The position numbers and the translations under genes were made by a program. From Lactobacillus equicursoris DSM 19284 = JCM 14600 = CIP 110162 (GTDB lineage Bacteria > Bacillota > Bacilli > Lactobacillales > Lactobacillaceae): a DNA stretch of 32,868 nt. Below are positions 1-10,547 of this stretch, piece after piece. Positions within the stretch are counted from its first letter, which is position 1. Each line of letters starts with the position of its first letter. Below the pieces are notes generated by a model. That model saw only the letters and a list, made by a program, of their open reading frames with translations, was not told the origin of the DNA and did no database searches. Location of the stretch: positions 1-32,868 of the forward strand of contig NZ_AZDU01000024.1 of assembly GCF_001434815.1 (NCBI RefSeq), read 5' to 3'.

Positions 1-249
1 ATCGATCCCTCTGTTAGCCAGAGCGGCTTGACATGCTTGGTGTTGATATTGCCAGCCACGGTCTAAGTGAAAAATAAGCCCGTTAAGAGCCGGGTGCTTC
101 TCAAATGCGTCATCTAGCATGATCATTACTTGCTTAAGGTCTGGGTGCCTAGAAATGTTGTAGGAGATGATTTCTTGGGTACAACCATCGATAATTGGAG
201 AAAGGTAGAGCTTTTGATCTTTAAGATGCTGTACGTCCTTTTCTTTGTC
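1..249 (-). pseudogene. IS3-family (IS150-like) transposase fragment
   Basis: Read on the minus strand this stretch encodes an internal piece of an IS3-type OrfB integrase core: residues around YLSPIIDGCTQEIISYN, followed by GLIFHLDRGWQYQHQAC. The second stretch corresponds to the DDE-domain segment that normally reads H-S-D-x-G-x-Q-Y; here the metal-binding region reads HLDRGWQYQ. A stop codon (TAA in this frame at 250-252) closes the frame immediately upstream, and the reading frame runs off the window at position 1. The fragment therefore lacks its N-terminal part and, within the window, its C-terminus. It abuts the promoter of the next gene, so the break probably arose by deletion or insertion of the element. 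It is not a functional transposase. Confidence 0.8.
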
Positions 250-255
250 TTAGGG

Positions 256-261
256 TATAAT
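256..261 (+). promoter_or_regulatory. -10 box for the GNAT gene at 291
   Basis: A perfect TATAAT lies 30 bases before the start codon. No good -35 hexamer is visible at the right spacing, because that position falls inside the broken transposase. The call rests on the -10 box alone. Confidence 0.4.
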
Positions 262-290
262 GTTGAAAAAACGAAAGATGAGGACTAAAT

Positions 291-755
291 ATGGATTTCC
301 AAGTGGTTGAATTAGACAAAAAAGCCGTCGACGACTTTTGGCACTTGCGTAAAGAACTGTTTTTAGAATTAGGAGAAATTACCACCGAGACAGATGTTGA
401 AGAACTAGAATCCGCCTCAAAAAAGTATTACCTGGACCACATTGGTAAAGATTTGCTTAACTGGGGAATTAGGCAGGACGGGCATTTGGCAGCAATTGGA
501 TCACTCTGCCTCTTTTCCCGCATCCCTTACCAGGAAAACTTGACTGGCCAGGAAGGCTATATCTTGAATATTTTTACTTCAAAAAATTACCGCAAGCAAG
601 GGATGGCTAACCAGATTCTGGATGCCATTATCGATGAGGCAAAAAAGCGAGGAGTTCGCCGCCTCTGGCTGTCGAGCAGCGACCAAGGCAAGCCAATCTA
701 CTTGGATAAAGGTTTTAGAGAAAAAGCTAACGAAATGGAATTATTTTTGGCATAG
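291..755 (+). CDS. GNAT family N-acetyltransferase
   Basis: A 154-residue single-domain GNAT protein, expected to move an acetyl group from acetyl-CoA to an unidentified small-molecule or protein amine in the cytoplasm. The acetyl-CoA pyrophosphate-binding motif is visible at about residues 100-107 (RKQGMANQ, the R/Q-x-x-G-x-G/A pattern) after the beta-4 strand GYILNIFTSKNY. The tail LYLDKGF-type motif (IYLDKGFREK, about residues 137-146) is the usual GNAT C-terminal signature. The start at 291 follows a purine-rich stretch (GATGAGGAC) and a TATAAT box. The gene stands alone between a transposase remnant and a terminator. Its substrate cannot be told from sequence. Confidence 0.85.
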   Translation: MDFQVVELDKKAVDDFWHLRKELFLELGEITTETDVEELESASKKYYLDHIGKDLLNWGIRQDGHLAAIGSLCLFSRIPYQENLTGQEGYILNIFTSKNYRKQGMANQILDAIIDEAKKRGVRRLWLSSSDQGKPIYLDKGFREKANEMELFLA

Positions 756-760
756 TTTAG

Positions 761-848
761 TGCTAATTTCCCAGAATTTTACAACTCAAGCAAAACGGCT
801 GACAGTTTTTCTGCCAGCCGTTTTTGTTTTATGAATGACTTTCTAGAA
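761..848. repeat. 88-bp repeat with terminator hairpin, copy 1
   Basis: Compared base by base, this 88-bp block is the reverse complement of 15981-16068 with one mismatch, and a shorter version recurs at 23038-23100. The core is a hairpin (ACGGCTGACAG, five T, CTGCCAGCCGT) flanked by A-rich and T-rich runs, so it can terminate transcription from either side. Here it ends the GNAT gene on plus and a decayed reading frame on minus. Confidence 0.85.
793..828 (+). terminator. Bidirectional rho-independent terminator after GNAT gene
   Basis: The stem CGGCTGACAG / CTGCCAGCCG with a five-T loop is followed by TTTTTGTTTT on the plus strand and preceded by CAAAA, which serves as a U tract in the other direction. 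It lies within the 88-bp repeat. Confidence 0.8.
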
Positions 849-1069
849 ATGCAAGGATCTCAGCTTTAGTTCTGGTATTTTTATCAATAGCTTTTAGTAA
901 TTCCTCCTGCTTATAGTTGCCATTCGGTTGTCGTATCAGTTCAATCTTTTCAAGTTCCTTAAGTGCAGCGGGTACGCATAGATAGTTGGGCTTGCCCGGC
1001 ATTTCAGCTTTGCTTTTTTCTTGCTGTAAAATCAGTCGTTCTTTGAATTCAAGAGGCGGCGCACAATCT
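836..1069 (-). pseudogene. Decayed minus-strand reading frame, C-terminal fragment
   Basis: On the minus strand an open frame of about 77 codons ends at a TAA inside the 88-bp repeat. It contains the stretches KAEMPGKPNYLCVPAALKEL and EKIELIRQPNGNYKQEELL and ends in FLESHS. The frame has no start codon and a stop closes it directly upstream, so it is the tail of something larger. The pattern of a proline-rich hinge, then LKELEKIELIRQxNGxY, then a helical end recalls the C-terminus of some DDE transposases, but this is only a resemblance. A second minus-strand frame overlaps its beginning. Confidence 0.45.
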
Positions 1070-1229
1070 TCATCTCAGATTCAGGCACCTTTTCGCCCTC
1101 ATACATGAAAGTGATCTTGCTTTGAGCCAAGTTAACGCTTGGCGGTTTCGGTCTTGGTCTCGGTCCAAGCCCGCTGCTCGCGCAATCCTTTTAGCCGCAA
1201 TGTCATTGTATTCATCTGTGTGCTCCCTT
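1035..1229 (-). pseudogene. Possible frameshifted XRE-type HTH remnant
   Basis: A minus-strand ATG near 1225, preceded by AAAGGGAG, opens a short frame with RLKGLREQRAWTETKTETA that stops after 27 codons. The adjacent frame continues with NLAQSKITFMYEGEKVPESE and MKIVRRLLNS before a stop. Joined by one frameshift the pieces resemble the helix-turn-helix of an XRE regulator or antitoxin (LKxLRE...TETAKR...SKIxxYExGxxVPxxE). This is a tentative reading of decayed sequence with no intact product. Confidence 0.3.
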
Positions 1230-1265
1230 TCTCTTTTCTTCACACCAGCCATCAGCCTATACCAT

Positions 1266-1299
1266 AATAACCGCAACCTCAAGAGGGGATGCGGTTATT
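1266..1299 (-). terminator. Hairpin downstream of lacS
   Basis: A perfect 10-bp inverted repeat (AATAACCGCA / TGCGGTTATT) with an inner CCTC-AA-GAGG stem lies 20 bases past the lacS stop codon. The T run on the minus strand is poor, so termination efficiency is uncertain. Confidence 0.45.
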
Positions 1300-1319
1300 A
1301 GCGTAGTTGTAACATTGGG

Positions 1320-3215
1320 CTATTTGACGGCTACCTGCATAATTTCTTCGCCTGACTTGACCGCGTGCTCAGTGACGTCTTCAAAGTGTAGCAGGCGCTG
1401 GGGCTGGGTGAAGAGGACGATGACCGTGTCATCGTATCCGCGCTCTTGGATCAATTCCCGGTCAAAGTCCATCAGCAGCTGTCCTTTCTCGACCTGCTGC
1501 CCATCGGCATAGTAGCTGTTGAAGCCTTCACCGCGCAGGTTGACGGTGCCAAGTCCAATGTGGATTAAGGCTTCCAAGCCATTGTCTGATACCATGCCCA
1601 AGACATGCTTGGTCGTAAAGGTGAAGCGGACGGTCCCGGTAAATGGCGCGTAGATCTTGCCTTCGCTTGGCTTGATGGCGAAGCCTTCACCGTGCTGGGG
1701 CACGAAGTCGTCTGGCAAAGAGGAGAGGGGCTTGAGCTGACCGGTGACTGGAGCGTCAACTTCAGTCGTCCCAGCCTTGCCAGTGCTGGTCGGGTCAACG
1801 CTCAGCTTTTCCTGCAGCTGGTTGACGATCTCGGCATGCTTCTTTTCGGTCAAGGTGACCTTCTTGTCGAACACAATCAGGGCCAGAATTGCCAAGACCA
1901 GCGGAATGATGAAGGCAAAACTCTTGAAAGTGTGGATGCTGGCCGAGGTCATGTCAGCTGCGGTTGCTGCTCCCGTCATGCCGCAGGTAACGGCGATGAA
2001 GCTGACCAAGCCGTTCGAAAAGGCCCCGGTCAGTTTGTCGATCATTGGCCGCACGGCCAAGGTGACGGCTTCATTTCTTTCGCCATTCTTAAGCTGTCCG
2101 TATTCAATCGCGTCAGTCAAGGTCAAGACCGTTACCAGCTGGGCAAAGGAGAAGTTGAGCAAGGCGATCGCGACGATCAACAAGGCCAGATTGTTGCTGA
2201 AGAAAATAAAGATGATGTAGGACAGGATCATGCAAACCTGACCAATTGTAAAGAGCCACTTGCGCGGAATGAACTTGTTGAGAATTGGATACAATGGCGA
2301 GGTGCAGAAGGAAACGATCGTTGCGACCACGCCAACCAGTGAATATGACGCTGGCTTGTCCAAGATGAACTTGAAGAAGTAGAACAAGACGCCGTTAGTA
2401 ATGACGTTGGCCAATGAGAAAAGGAAATAGCCTAAAGATGCCCAAAGAATCTGGTCATTGTGGGCTAGGGCCATAAGCACGTCTTTGATGCTGGTCTTCT
2501 TCTTGTTGGCCGCCCGGCGGATCAGGTTGTCCTTTTCCTGGGTGCCGATGGCCGTGATGAACATGCAGACGATGGTCAATAAGGAAATAATCACGGCAAA
2601 GGCCAGCCAGCCGCTTGGCCCTTCTTCTTGCTTGCCGGTAGCTTTGAAAGTGAAGTAGGTTACCAGGGGAACGACGATGATGGTCAGGCCGTTCCAGCCG
2701 ATCGTCCCAGTGAAGTTGCCCAGGGAGGTGTAGACCCCACGCTCACGGCTATCTTCGCTTAAGGCTGGCACCATCCCCCAGTAGGAAACGTCAGAGAAGG
2801 AGTAGAAGACGTCCAGGGTGACAAAGATGATGACGAACAGGATGGAAAACAGCACCCAGTTGCTGTTGGCCAGGCCGAAGATCCCCGTGAACAGGACGAT
2901 CATCAGCAAGGAGCTGATGACGGTCCCAGCCAGGATCCAAGGCTTGAACTTGCCCCACTTGGAATGGGTGTTGTCGACCACGTTCCCGATCAACGGATCG
3001 ATGGCAATTTCGGCTACTCTGACGACGACGATCAAGGTGGTAATCAGGTAGATCAACTTGTTGGCAATCGCTGTTGGCAGGCCGCTGAAGAGCCCGCTGG
3101 TCACGAAGATAATGAAGTAGTTGGACAAGAGTCCATAGAAGGCAGCATGGCCCAGATTCCCCATCGCGAAGGAGAAGCGGGACATGAGCCCTTTGGATTT
3201 CACATTGCGGTTCAC
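1320..3215 (-). CDS. lacS: Lactose permease LacS with fused EIIA domain
   Basis: LacS imports lactose through the cytoplasmic membrane by lactose/galactose exchange or proton symport. Residues 1-455 form the 12-helix GPH (melibiose-carrier) transporter, including the DPLIGN/GKFKPW loop near 73-93 and the substrate/proton-coupling region ending in Glu379 (KNGER). After a linker of about 40 residues, residues 500-631 form a glucose-type EIIA domain. Its two active-site histidines are present: His552 in EALIHIGLG, the HPr phosphorylation site, and His537 in TKHVLGM. The numbering matches Streptococcus thermophilus LacS. The start is GTG at 3215, with GGAGGT six bases upstream. Lengths of about 630 residues are normal. 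It is divergent from lacZ and shares a regulatory region with it. HPr-dependent control of transport activity is expected from the family. Confidence 0.95.
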   Translation of the reverse strand: MNRNVKSKGLMSRFSFAMGNLGHAAFYGLLSNYFIIFVTSGLFSGLPTAIANKLIYLITTLIVVVRVAEIAIDPLIGNVVDNTHSKWGKFKPWILAGTVISSLLMIVLFTGIFGLANSNWVLFSILFVIIFVTLDVFYSFSDVSYWGMVPALSEDSRERGVYTSLGNFTGTIGWNGLTIIVVPLVTYFTFKATGKQEEGPSGWLAFAVIISLLTIVCMFITAIGTQEKDNLIRRAANKKKTSIKDVLMALAHNDQILWASLGYFLFSLANVITNGVLFYFFKFILDKPASYSLVGVVATIVSFCTSPLYPILNKFIPRKWLFTIGQVCMILSYIIFIFFSNNLALLIVAIALLNFSFAQLVTVLTLTDAIEYGQLKNGERNEAVTLAVRPMIDKLTGAFSNGLVSFIAVTCGMTGAATAADMTSASIHTFKSFAFIIPLVLAILALIVFDKKVTLTEKKHAEIVNQLQEKLSVDPTSTGKAGTTEVDAPVTGQLKPLSSLPDDFVPQHGEGFAIKPSEGKIYAPFTGTVRFTFTTKHVLGMVSDNGLEALIHIGLGTVNLRGEGFNSYYADGQQVEKGQLLMDFDRELIQERGYDDTVIVLFTQPQRLLHFEDVTEHAVKSGEEIMQVAVK

Positions 3216-3255
3216 GAATATACCTCCATTTTATTTGCTGTAATCGCTTTACTTG

Positions 3256-3268
3256 TTTACGAAGTAAA
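3256..3268. promoter_or_regulatory. LacR operator O1, at the lacS start site
   Basis: The inverted repeat TTTAC-GAA-GTAAA touches the lacS -10 box, so a repressor bound here would block lacS initiation. It shares half-sites with two more operators in this intergenic region. Assignment to LacR is by location and LacI-type symmetry. Confidence 0.55.
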
Positions 3269-3297
3269 TTATAGCCGGAATTTTGTCAAAAGTAAAC
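3268..3297 (-). promoter_or_regulatory. lacS promoter
   Basis: On the minus strand a perfect TATAAT (complement of 3268-3273) has TTTACT 17 bases upstream. A TTGACA is also present but only 10 bases from the -10 box, too close to serve with it. Confidence 0.5.
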
Positions 3298-3302
3298 ACC
3301 TT

Positions 3303-3319
3303 TAGTAAACAATTTACCA
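3303..3319. promoter_or_regulatory. LacR operator O2
   Basis: TAGTAAA-CAA-TTTACCA, a 7-3-7 inverted repeat with one mismatch, has the same half-sites as the perfect operator at 3479-3495. It lies upstream of the lacS -35 region. Confidence 0.55.
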
Positions 3320-3375
3320 AAAAATGCTAACCGTCGCTGAAGACATGAGCGAATAGAGCCAAAAAAACCGACGAA

Positions 3376-3411
3376 TTTTGCAATCCCTCGCTTGCTTTTT
3401 TGATTGCAAAA
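3376..3411. repeat. Inverted repeat between lacS and lacZ
   Basis: TTTTGCAATC and GATTGCAAAA form a perfect 10-bp inverted repeat around a 16-base loop, roughly in the middle of the 374-bp divergent regulatory region. It does not resemble the LacR half-sites. Its role is unknown; a second regulator site or a stem isolating the two promoters are both possible. Confidence 0.4.
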
Positions 3412-3478
3412 ATAAGGAAACAAGGCAATTAATGCCTAGGAATGGCAAGCCAAGCTAAGGTGATTGCTTTTTAATATC

Positions 3479-3495
3479 TAGTAAAATATTTACTA
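3479..3495. promoter_or_regulatory. LacR operator O3, perfect palindrome
   Basis: TAGTAAA-ATA-TTTACTA is a perfect 7-3-7 inverted repeat that ends eight bases before the lacZ -35 box. Together with O1 and O2 it gives one operator near each promoter and one between, an arrangement that would allow DNA looping by a LacI-family tetramer. Confidence 0.65.
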
Positions 3496-3502
3496 AAAGC
3501 AC

Positions 3503-3531
3503 TTGCAAAAATGAACTGAACAAGCTATGAT
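3503..3531 (+). promoter_or_regulatory. lacZ promoter
   Basis: TTGCAA and TATGAT are separated by exactly 17 bases, immediately downstream of operator O3 and 58 bases upstream of the lacZ start codon. Confidence 0.65.
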
Positions 3532-3553
3532 ATTGGCTGTAAGCAAGAACTAG

Positions 3554-6619
<3,066 letters not shown>

Positions 6620-6708
6620 CACTTGACTAGTTTGAAACTTTTAATTATGCTAAATTTAAATTAGTAAATTATTCCTTATTCTAATCTAGAGAAAAGAGCA
6701 GGGTGAAG

Positions 6709-7713
6709 ATGGCAACTATCCGGGATCTGGCCAAGCGGGCTGGCGTATCGCCAGCAACCGTGTCACGTATTTTGAATTATGATTCGACTCTATCCGTCAG
6801 CGATGAGACCCGCAAGCGCGTTTTTCAGGCAGCGGAAGACTTGAACTATAGCAAGCATCTTTCCAAGAAATACCAGCGTTTTAGCGGCAAGACGGCAGCG
6901 ATCGTCTTGTGGTGCGACCCTGAGGAAGAGCTCAACGATTTGTACTACTATTCCATCCGCTTGGGAATTACTGAGCGGCTGACAGAATTAGGCCTTAAAC
7001 ATGAACTCCTTTACGCCGGCGCTAACTGGGAGGAGCTGGATAAGTACGCGGGGGTGATCGTGATCGGCAGCGATCAGTATTCGGCAGGCCAGCTGTCAAT
7101 TCTTAGGCATCTGCCAGTACCGGTCGTCTTCGTTGACAGCAATCACCTGCAAGATGGCTTTCCGAGCGTCTATTCAGACTTCCGCAGCGCCGTTGAAGAA
7201 ATCGTTGACCACTTCATTCAGACTGGCCGGACCAAGATTGGGATGCTGGCAGGGGACTTGAGCGATCACTATGACAAGGAGAACCTGCCCGATTTCCGCT
7301 TTCGGAATTTTAAACGCTACGTCCAGGCGAAGGAGCTGTATCAACCAGACTGGATTATCGTTGGCGCTTTTACTTCAGAAAGTGGGTATGAGGCGATCAA
7401 GCTGGCCTGGCCAGAATTGGCTGAAAAGCCGAACTGCCTGCTGGTGGCCAATGATGCCATGGCAATTGGCGCTTTGAAAGCCTTCCGGGAACTGCATGTC
7501 CGCGTTCCCGAAGACGTTAGCATGATTTCCTTCAACGATACGACCGTTGCGCAATTTGCCAATCCAGCCTTGAGCAGCGTGAAAGTGGAGACCAATGAGA
7601 TGGGTAAGAGGGCAGCCGAGGTCCTCTTGAACCGGTTAGAGCAGCCAGACCGCCTGCCATATGCCCTGCAGCTTTTGACCAAACTGAAATTGCGCCAGAG
7701 CAGCATTAACTAG
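6709..7713 (+). CDS. lacR: LacI-family repressor LacR
   Basis: A 334-residue LacI/GalR-type regulator. Residues 1-50 hold the helix-turn-helix and hinge (MATIRDLAKRAGVSPATVSR, then SVSDETRKRVFQAAEDLNY). The remainder is a periplasmic-binding-protein-like sugar sensor with the family's motifs VANDAMAIGALKAF and VSMISFNDTTVAQFANPAL. The ATG at 6709 is preferred over the GTG at 6703 because AGGG sits at good distance and the HTH begins at once. Position after lacZ and the paired operators in the lacS-lacZ gap suggest it represses both transcripts until an inducing sugar binds. The AT-rich stretch before it holds a half-site (TTAGTAAA), hinting at autoregulation. Confidence 0.88.
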   Translation: MATIRDLAKRAGVSPATVSRILNYDSTLSVSDETRKRVFQAAEDLNYSKHLSKKYQRFSGKTAAIVLWCDPEEELNDLYYYSIRLGITERLTELGLKHELLYAGANWEELDKYAGVIVIGSDQYSAGQLSILRHLPVPVVFVDSNHLQDGFPSVYSDFRSAVEEIVDHFIQTGRTKIGMLAGDLSDHYDKENLPDFRFRNFKRYVQAKELYQPDWIIVGAFTSESGYEAIKLAWPELAEKPNCLLVANDAMAIGALKAFRELHVRVPEDVSMISFNDTTVAQFANPALSSVKVETNEMGKRAAEVLLNRLEQPDRLPYALQLLTKLKLRQSSIN

Positions 7714-8129
7714 CACAAGAAACTATTTTTTAATGATTGCACACTTTTGCCAATAATGACTTGCAGTCATGGATTGGCGGCTGATTGCTTCGGCAAAGCC
7801 GTGGACCGGAAAAAAATATAAAACAGATGACACTAAAACTTAAGATCTAGACTAAGATGAAGAATTCAACTATTACTACTTTCACCCTGATTTATTAGAA
7901 ATCATATCAAAAAGGGGGATGCAGCCGTTAGTGGCTGCATCCCTCTTTTCGTGCTGCTTGTTGTTTTAAACAAAAAATCTTACCGACGGATGCATTACTT
8001 GACATCAATCAGTAAGAAATATTATAGAGCCATAATTATGGTATAATTCATACAACAGGCATAATCATTTTACGTGCGGTTCGGGCGTGAATCGCAGTCG
8101 TATCAACGAAGAAAAGGAGGAATGTCGTA
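7714..8129. other. Intergenic region after lacR, edge of an atypical island
   Basis: No gene is seen here. It holds the strong terminator at 7912-7949 and, further on, possible promoter elements: TTGACA near 8000 and an extended -10 (TGGTATAAT) near 8040. Composition changes past about 8060, where CG-rich words such as TGCGGTTCGGGCGTGAATCG appear, unlike the preceding AT-rich spacer. Confidence 0.6.
7912..7949 (+). terminator. Strong rho-independent terminator after lacR
   Basis: A perfect GGGATGCAGCC / GGCTGCATCCC stem with a six-base loop is flanked by AAAAA before and TCTTTT after. It would stop lacZ-lacR read-through and can also act from the other side. Confidence 0.85.
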
Positions 8130-8927
8130 ATGTTTCAAGTGAAGAATTTCGTGGGGAATGCAGGTAATGACGACATTATCGTGACCGATGAGAAGGGACC
8201 GTTTCGCGTTGCCGAGTACAAGCGTGACTTGAGCGTTTCGCCGGCTGATTCCGAAGTGGCATATTTCAGCAGTAAGATGAACGTCCGCAAGCGTCAGTTG
8301 GTTTGCCGTATGAACGGCAACGGTATCACGACGCAGGCGGGTGCTATGCAGTGGTTCGCTGGTGATGTTAAGTGCACCACGGGCATCAAGGGTATCGGCG
8401 ACTTTGTTGGCAAGGCGTTCCGTGGCAAGGCGACTGGTGAGTCGGCTATCAAGCCGGAGTATGTGGGTAGTGGCCTTCTGGTGTTGGAGCCGACGTATCG
8501 TTATCTGTTGCTGATGGATGCGTCCGAATGGCCGGGCGGTGTCGTGTTGGATGATGGTTTGTTCTTGGCGTGTGAGTCCACGTTGCGTCACAGCACGGCG
8601 ATGCGTTCGAACTTCTCCTCGGCGATTGCCGGCGGGGAAGGTCTGTTCAATCTCAAGCTGGAAGGCAAGGGCGCGTTTTGCATTGAAGCAGACTGCCCGT
8701 ACGAGGAGCTTATTGAGATAGACATGCAGGATGACGTGCTCAAGATTGATGGCAATTTTGCCGTTGCATGGAGCGCAGGTCTTAAATTCACCGTGGAGCG
8801 TTCCGGCAAGAGCCTGCTCGGTTCTGCAGCGTCGGGTGAGGGTCTTGTCAACGTTTATCGTGGCACGGGTCGTGTGTTGATGATGCCCGTTCGCAGTAGC
8901 CGTCTGTCGGCCCCGACTGTTGAATAA
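8130..8927 (+). CDS. AIM24 family protein
   Basis: A 265-residue protein of the AIM24 (TIGR00266-like) family, beta-rich proteins named after a yeast mitochondrial inner-membrane protein; the bacterial role is not established. The conserved stretches are visible: AYFSSKMNVRKRQ-type opening (about 45-60), ITTQAGAMQWFAGDV (about 72-86), the glycine-rich GIKGIGDFVGKAF, ESAIKPEYVG, DGLFLACES, and the closing FTVERSGKSLLGSAASGEGLVN. AAAGGAGG lies nine bases before the ATG. Codon use stands out: arginine is almost always CGT and glycine often GGT, unlike the CGG/CGC-rich genes around it, which suggests horizontal transfer. The donor cannot be named from this sequence. A terminator follows. Confidence 0.85.
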   Translation: MFQVKNFVGNAGNDDIIVTDEKGPFRVAEYKRDLSVSPADSEVAYFSSKMNVRKRQLVCRMNGNGITTQAGAMQWFAGDVKCTTGIKGIGDFVGKAFRGKATGESAIKPEYVGSGLLVLEPTYRYLLLMDASEWPGGVVLDDGLFLACESTLRHSTAMRSNFSSAIAGGEGLFNLKLEGKGAFCIEADCPYEELIEIDMQDDVLKIDGNFAVAWSAGLKFTVERSGKSLLGSAASGEGLVNVYRGTGRVLMMPVRSSRLSAPTVE

Positions 8928-8960
8928 GAAGGAACCGGCGTCATCGCGATAACGTCTAAG

Positions 8961-8987
8961 GGCGTCGTATTCGTACGGCGCCTTTTT
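8961..8987 (+). terminator. Terminator after the AIM24 gene
   Basis: GGCGTCGTA and TACGGCGCC form a nine-pair stem with one G-U pair, followed by TTTTT. Confidence 0.75.
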
Positions 8988-8994
8988 CAATTAC

Positions 8995-9306
8995 ATGAGA
9001 CAGGACGCGACGGACAAGATGGATGTGAAGCTGGACAGGGATGCCCGCATGGTGCATATCGCGATGGATTTCACGCCGTGTCTTTCCGCATCGCCCCGGC
9101 CCGTGTCGTATTGCTTTGAAACGATGGGAAGGTCGGTGTGTTGCATGTTTTTTGATGTGGGTACACCGCACAAATCGGCTAACCGGGAGACGTTCTTTGA
9201 CTATTGCAGGAATGACGGCTTTAATAAGCGCAAGAACCTTGGCCGTGTTGAGCAGATGGATGAGAGCGGTAATAGCTTATGGGTAGCGAATAAAGAGGAC
9301 AGTTAA
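8995..9306 (+). CDS. Hypothetical protein, possibly 5'-truncated
   Basis: An open frame of up to 103 codons, from the ATG at 8995 or the ATG at 9019 (less the first eight residues), with no recognised domain. It is hydrophilic, has three cysteines (one at CLSAS, two in SVCCMFF), and its base composition matches the AIM24 gene before it rather than the lactobacillar flanks. No good ribosome-binding site precedes 8995, and a terminator hairpin separates it from the previous gene, so it may be the remains of a longer gene or not be translated. It ends 31 bases before the exonuclease gene. Confidence 0.4.
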   Translation: MRQDATDKMDVKLDRDARMVHIAMDFTPCLSASPRPVSYCFETMGRSVCCMFFDVGTPHKSANRETFFDYCRNDGFNKRKNLGRVEQMDESGNSLWVANKEDS

Positions 9307-9337
9307 TGGAAAAACTCAAGGAAATTAGGAGGAAATT

Positions 9338-10297
9338 ATGAAATTCAAAAAGCTTTTAGAACCTCCGACTGAATACTATTTACTGGATTGTGAATTTGCT
9401 ACGGAACTGGATCTCGAGTCTAGAGAGATCCGGATTGTTCCTTTAGAGATCGCGATAGGCCATTATCTCAATGGAAAAATGATAAGATGCCTCTCTGAGT
9501 ATCTCTATTGGCCCAACATGCTGGCACGCGACCTAAAACGCGGAATCAAACATAGCGGCTTTCAATTTTCTGAGTATATGAAGAAGGGACAGGTATCGCT
9601 GGTTATTGATGAGTTGAATTCATTTACGAAAAAGTCGCTGCCATTCGTGGGATGGAATATACGTCATGACTTGGATGTTCTTTGCAGCTGTCTGGATTCA
9701 CTGTCATGTCTAAATAGCCAAGCGATTCAATTTTTCTCAATCGATCAGTATTTAATGGAAAGATATAATCTAAACAATCTTCCCGGTCTAAGAGATACCG
9801 TCAATCAGCTGCACCTTCCTTTGGCAAAAGTAAAAGATGTCGCCATTACTGATATCGAGATGACTGCTGAAGTATATGCCTACTTTTTCAACCGAAATGA
9901 ACTCAGTGCTGCAATGGATCAATTGACTAAAAAGACCGTGAGTCAGGATGCTATTATCTCACAGACGGAGATGCCAGAGATGCCGATTCAGCTGAAACTG
10001 ATGAATGGCGGAGTACTGTCGACCATTCGTTTGCCTAAAGCAATATACTATGTCGTCTGCACAGGTAGGAGCCAAAAGATGACCTCAGAACAAGCGGAAC
10101 GATTAAGAAAATGGCTGACCAACATGTCCACAAGCCATCGCTTGATTCAATGTGAAAAACCCGTCCAGGCCGATATCGGAATCTATGTAGGAAATGCTAA
10201 ATCCTTTGCTGAAATTCCTGATGATCTGCTTACGGCCAAGATTGAAAAGCTACAGCGATCAGGGAAACCGATAGTATCACTGGCGGCAAACACCTAA
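9338..10297 (+). CDS. DnaQ-like DEDD 3'-5' exonuclease domain protein
   Basis: A 319-residue protein whose first 185 residues look like a DEDD-superfamily exonuclease. ExoI appears as LLDCEFATE (Asp17, Glu19), ExoII as FVGWNIRHDLDVL (Asp111 or Asp113), and ExoIII as DVAITDIEMTAEVY (Asp172). The residue five before Asp172, where DEDDh enzymes have histidine, is Asp167, so catalytic competence is uncertain. The C-terminal part (about 235-319: IYYVVCTGRSQ, ERLRKWL, IGIYVG, KIEKLQRSGKPI) has the alternating strand-helix rhythm of a BRCT domain, a combination known in DNA polymerase III epsilon-like proteins; this second call is tentative. AGGAGG lies before the ATG. It sits in an atypical island next to a recombinase stub, so a mobile-element origin is plausible. 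Confidence 0.65.
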   Translation: MKFKKLLEPPTEYYLLDCEFATELDLESREIRIVPLEIAIGHYLNGKMIRCLSEYLYWPNMLARDLKRGIKHSGFQFSEYMKKGQVSLVIDELNSFTKKSLPFVGWNIRHDLDVLCSCLDSLSCLNSQAIQFFSIDQYLMERYNLNNLPGLRDTVNQLHLPLAKVKDVAITDIEMTAEVYAYFFNRNELSAAMDQLTKKTVSQDAIISQTEMPEMPIQLKLMNGGVLSTIRLPKAIYYVVCTGRSQKMTSEQAERLRKWLTNMSTSHRLIQCEKPVQADIGIYVGNAKSFAEIPDDLLTAKIEKLQRSGKPIVSLAANT

Positions 10298-10375
10298 AAC
10301 GTCTGTTCAATGCGCCTTTATGGAAGAATGGTCATATAACAACGCATTCAACGAGGGGAGGAATCAGATAGCAAA

Positions 10376-10531
10376 ATGGGCCGAAAAGTCAAAAAAACCG
10401 AAAGAAGACGAAATATCCGGCCTCTGAAAACGGCTAAAGAAATCAACGCCATGAAACGGGCCCTCCAATTTGGTGCGAGAACGGTAACTGGACAAAAAAG
10501 CAAAAATAAATCCCGATCTCAGAAATTGTGA
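10376..10531 (+). pseudogene. N-terminal stub of a tyrosine recombinase (probable)
   Basis: A 51-codon frame starting MGRKVKKTERRRNIRPLKTA and continuing KEINAMKRALQFGART. The pattern of basic residues, then N-(I/V)-x-P-(L/I)-x-x-x-x-x-I-x-x-M-K-x-A-L-x-x-G-x-R, is how the SAM-like N-terminal domain begins in the short integrases of Firmicutes. In those proteins it continues directly into the catalytic barrel, but here the frame ends in an unrelated Lys/Ser-rich tail and a terminator. It is read as a deleted integrase. The alternative is a genuine 51-residue basic peptide, since GAGGGGAGG stands 14 bases before the ATG. Confidence 0.4.
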
Positions 10532-10544
10532 GATCGGGATTTTT
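10508..10544. terminator. Bidirectional terminator
   Basis: AAATCCCGATCTCA and TGAGATCGGGATTT pair perfectly around a seven-base loop, with a T run on the plus strand and A/T-rich sequence on the other. It separates the island from the leftward GNAT gene. Confidence 0.85.
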
Positions 10545-10547
10545 AGC

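Noticed and set aside
1605-2342. 245-codon open frame on the plus strand
   Set aside because: It is the complement of lacS and has no plausible domain.
3245-3262. Possible CcpA (cre) site, TGTAATCGCTTTACT region before lacS
   Set aside because: The right half deviates from the cre consensus at the conserved CA, so it was not called.
8103-8990. 295-codon open frame on the minus strand
   Set aside because: It is antisense to the AIM24 gene, which has a strong ribosome-binding site and conserved family motifs.
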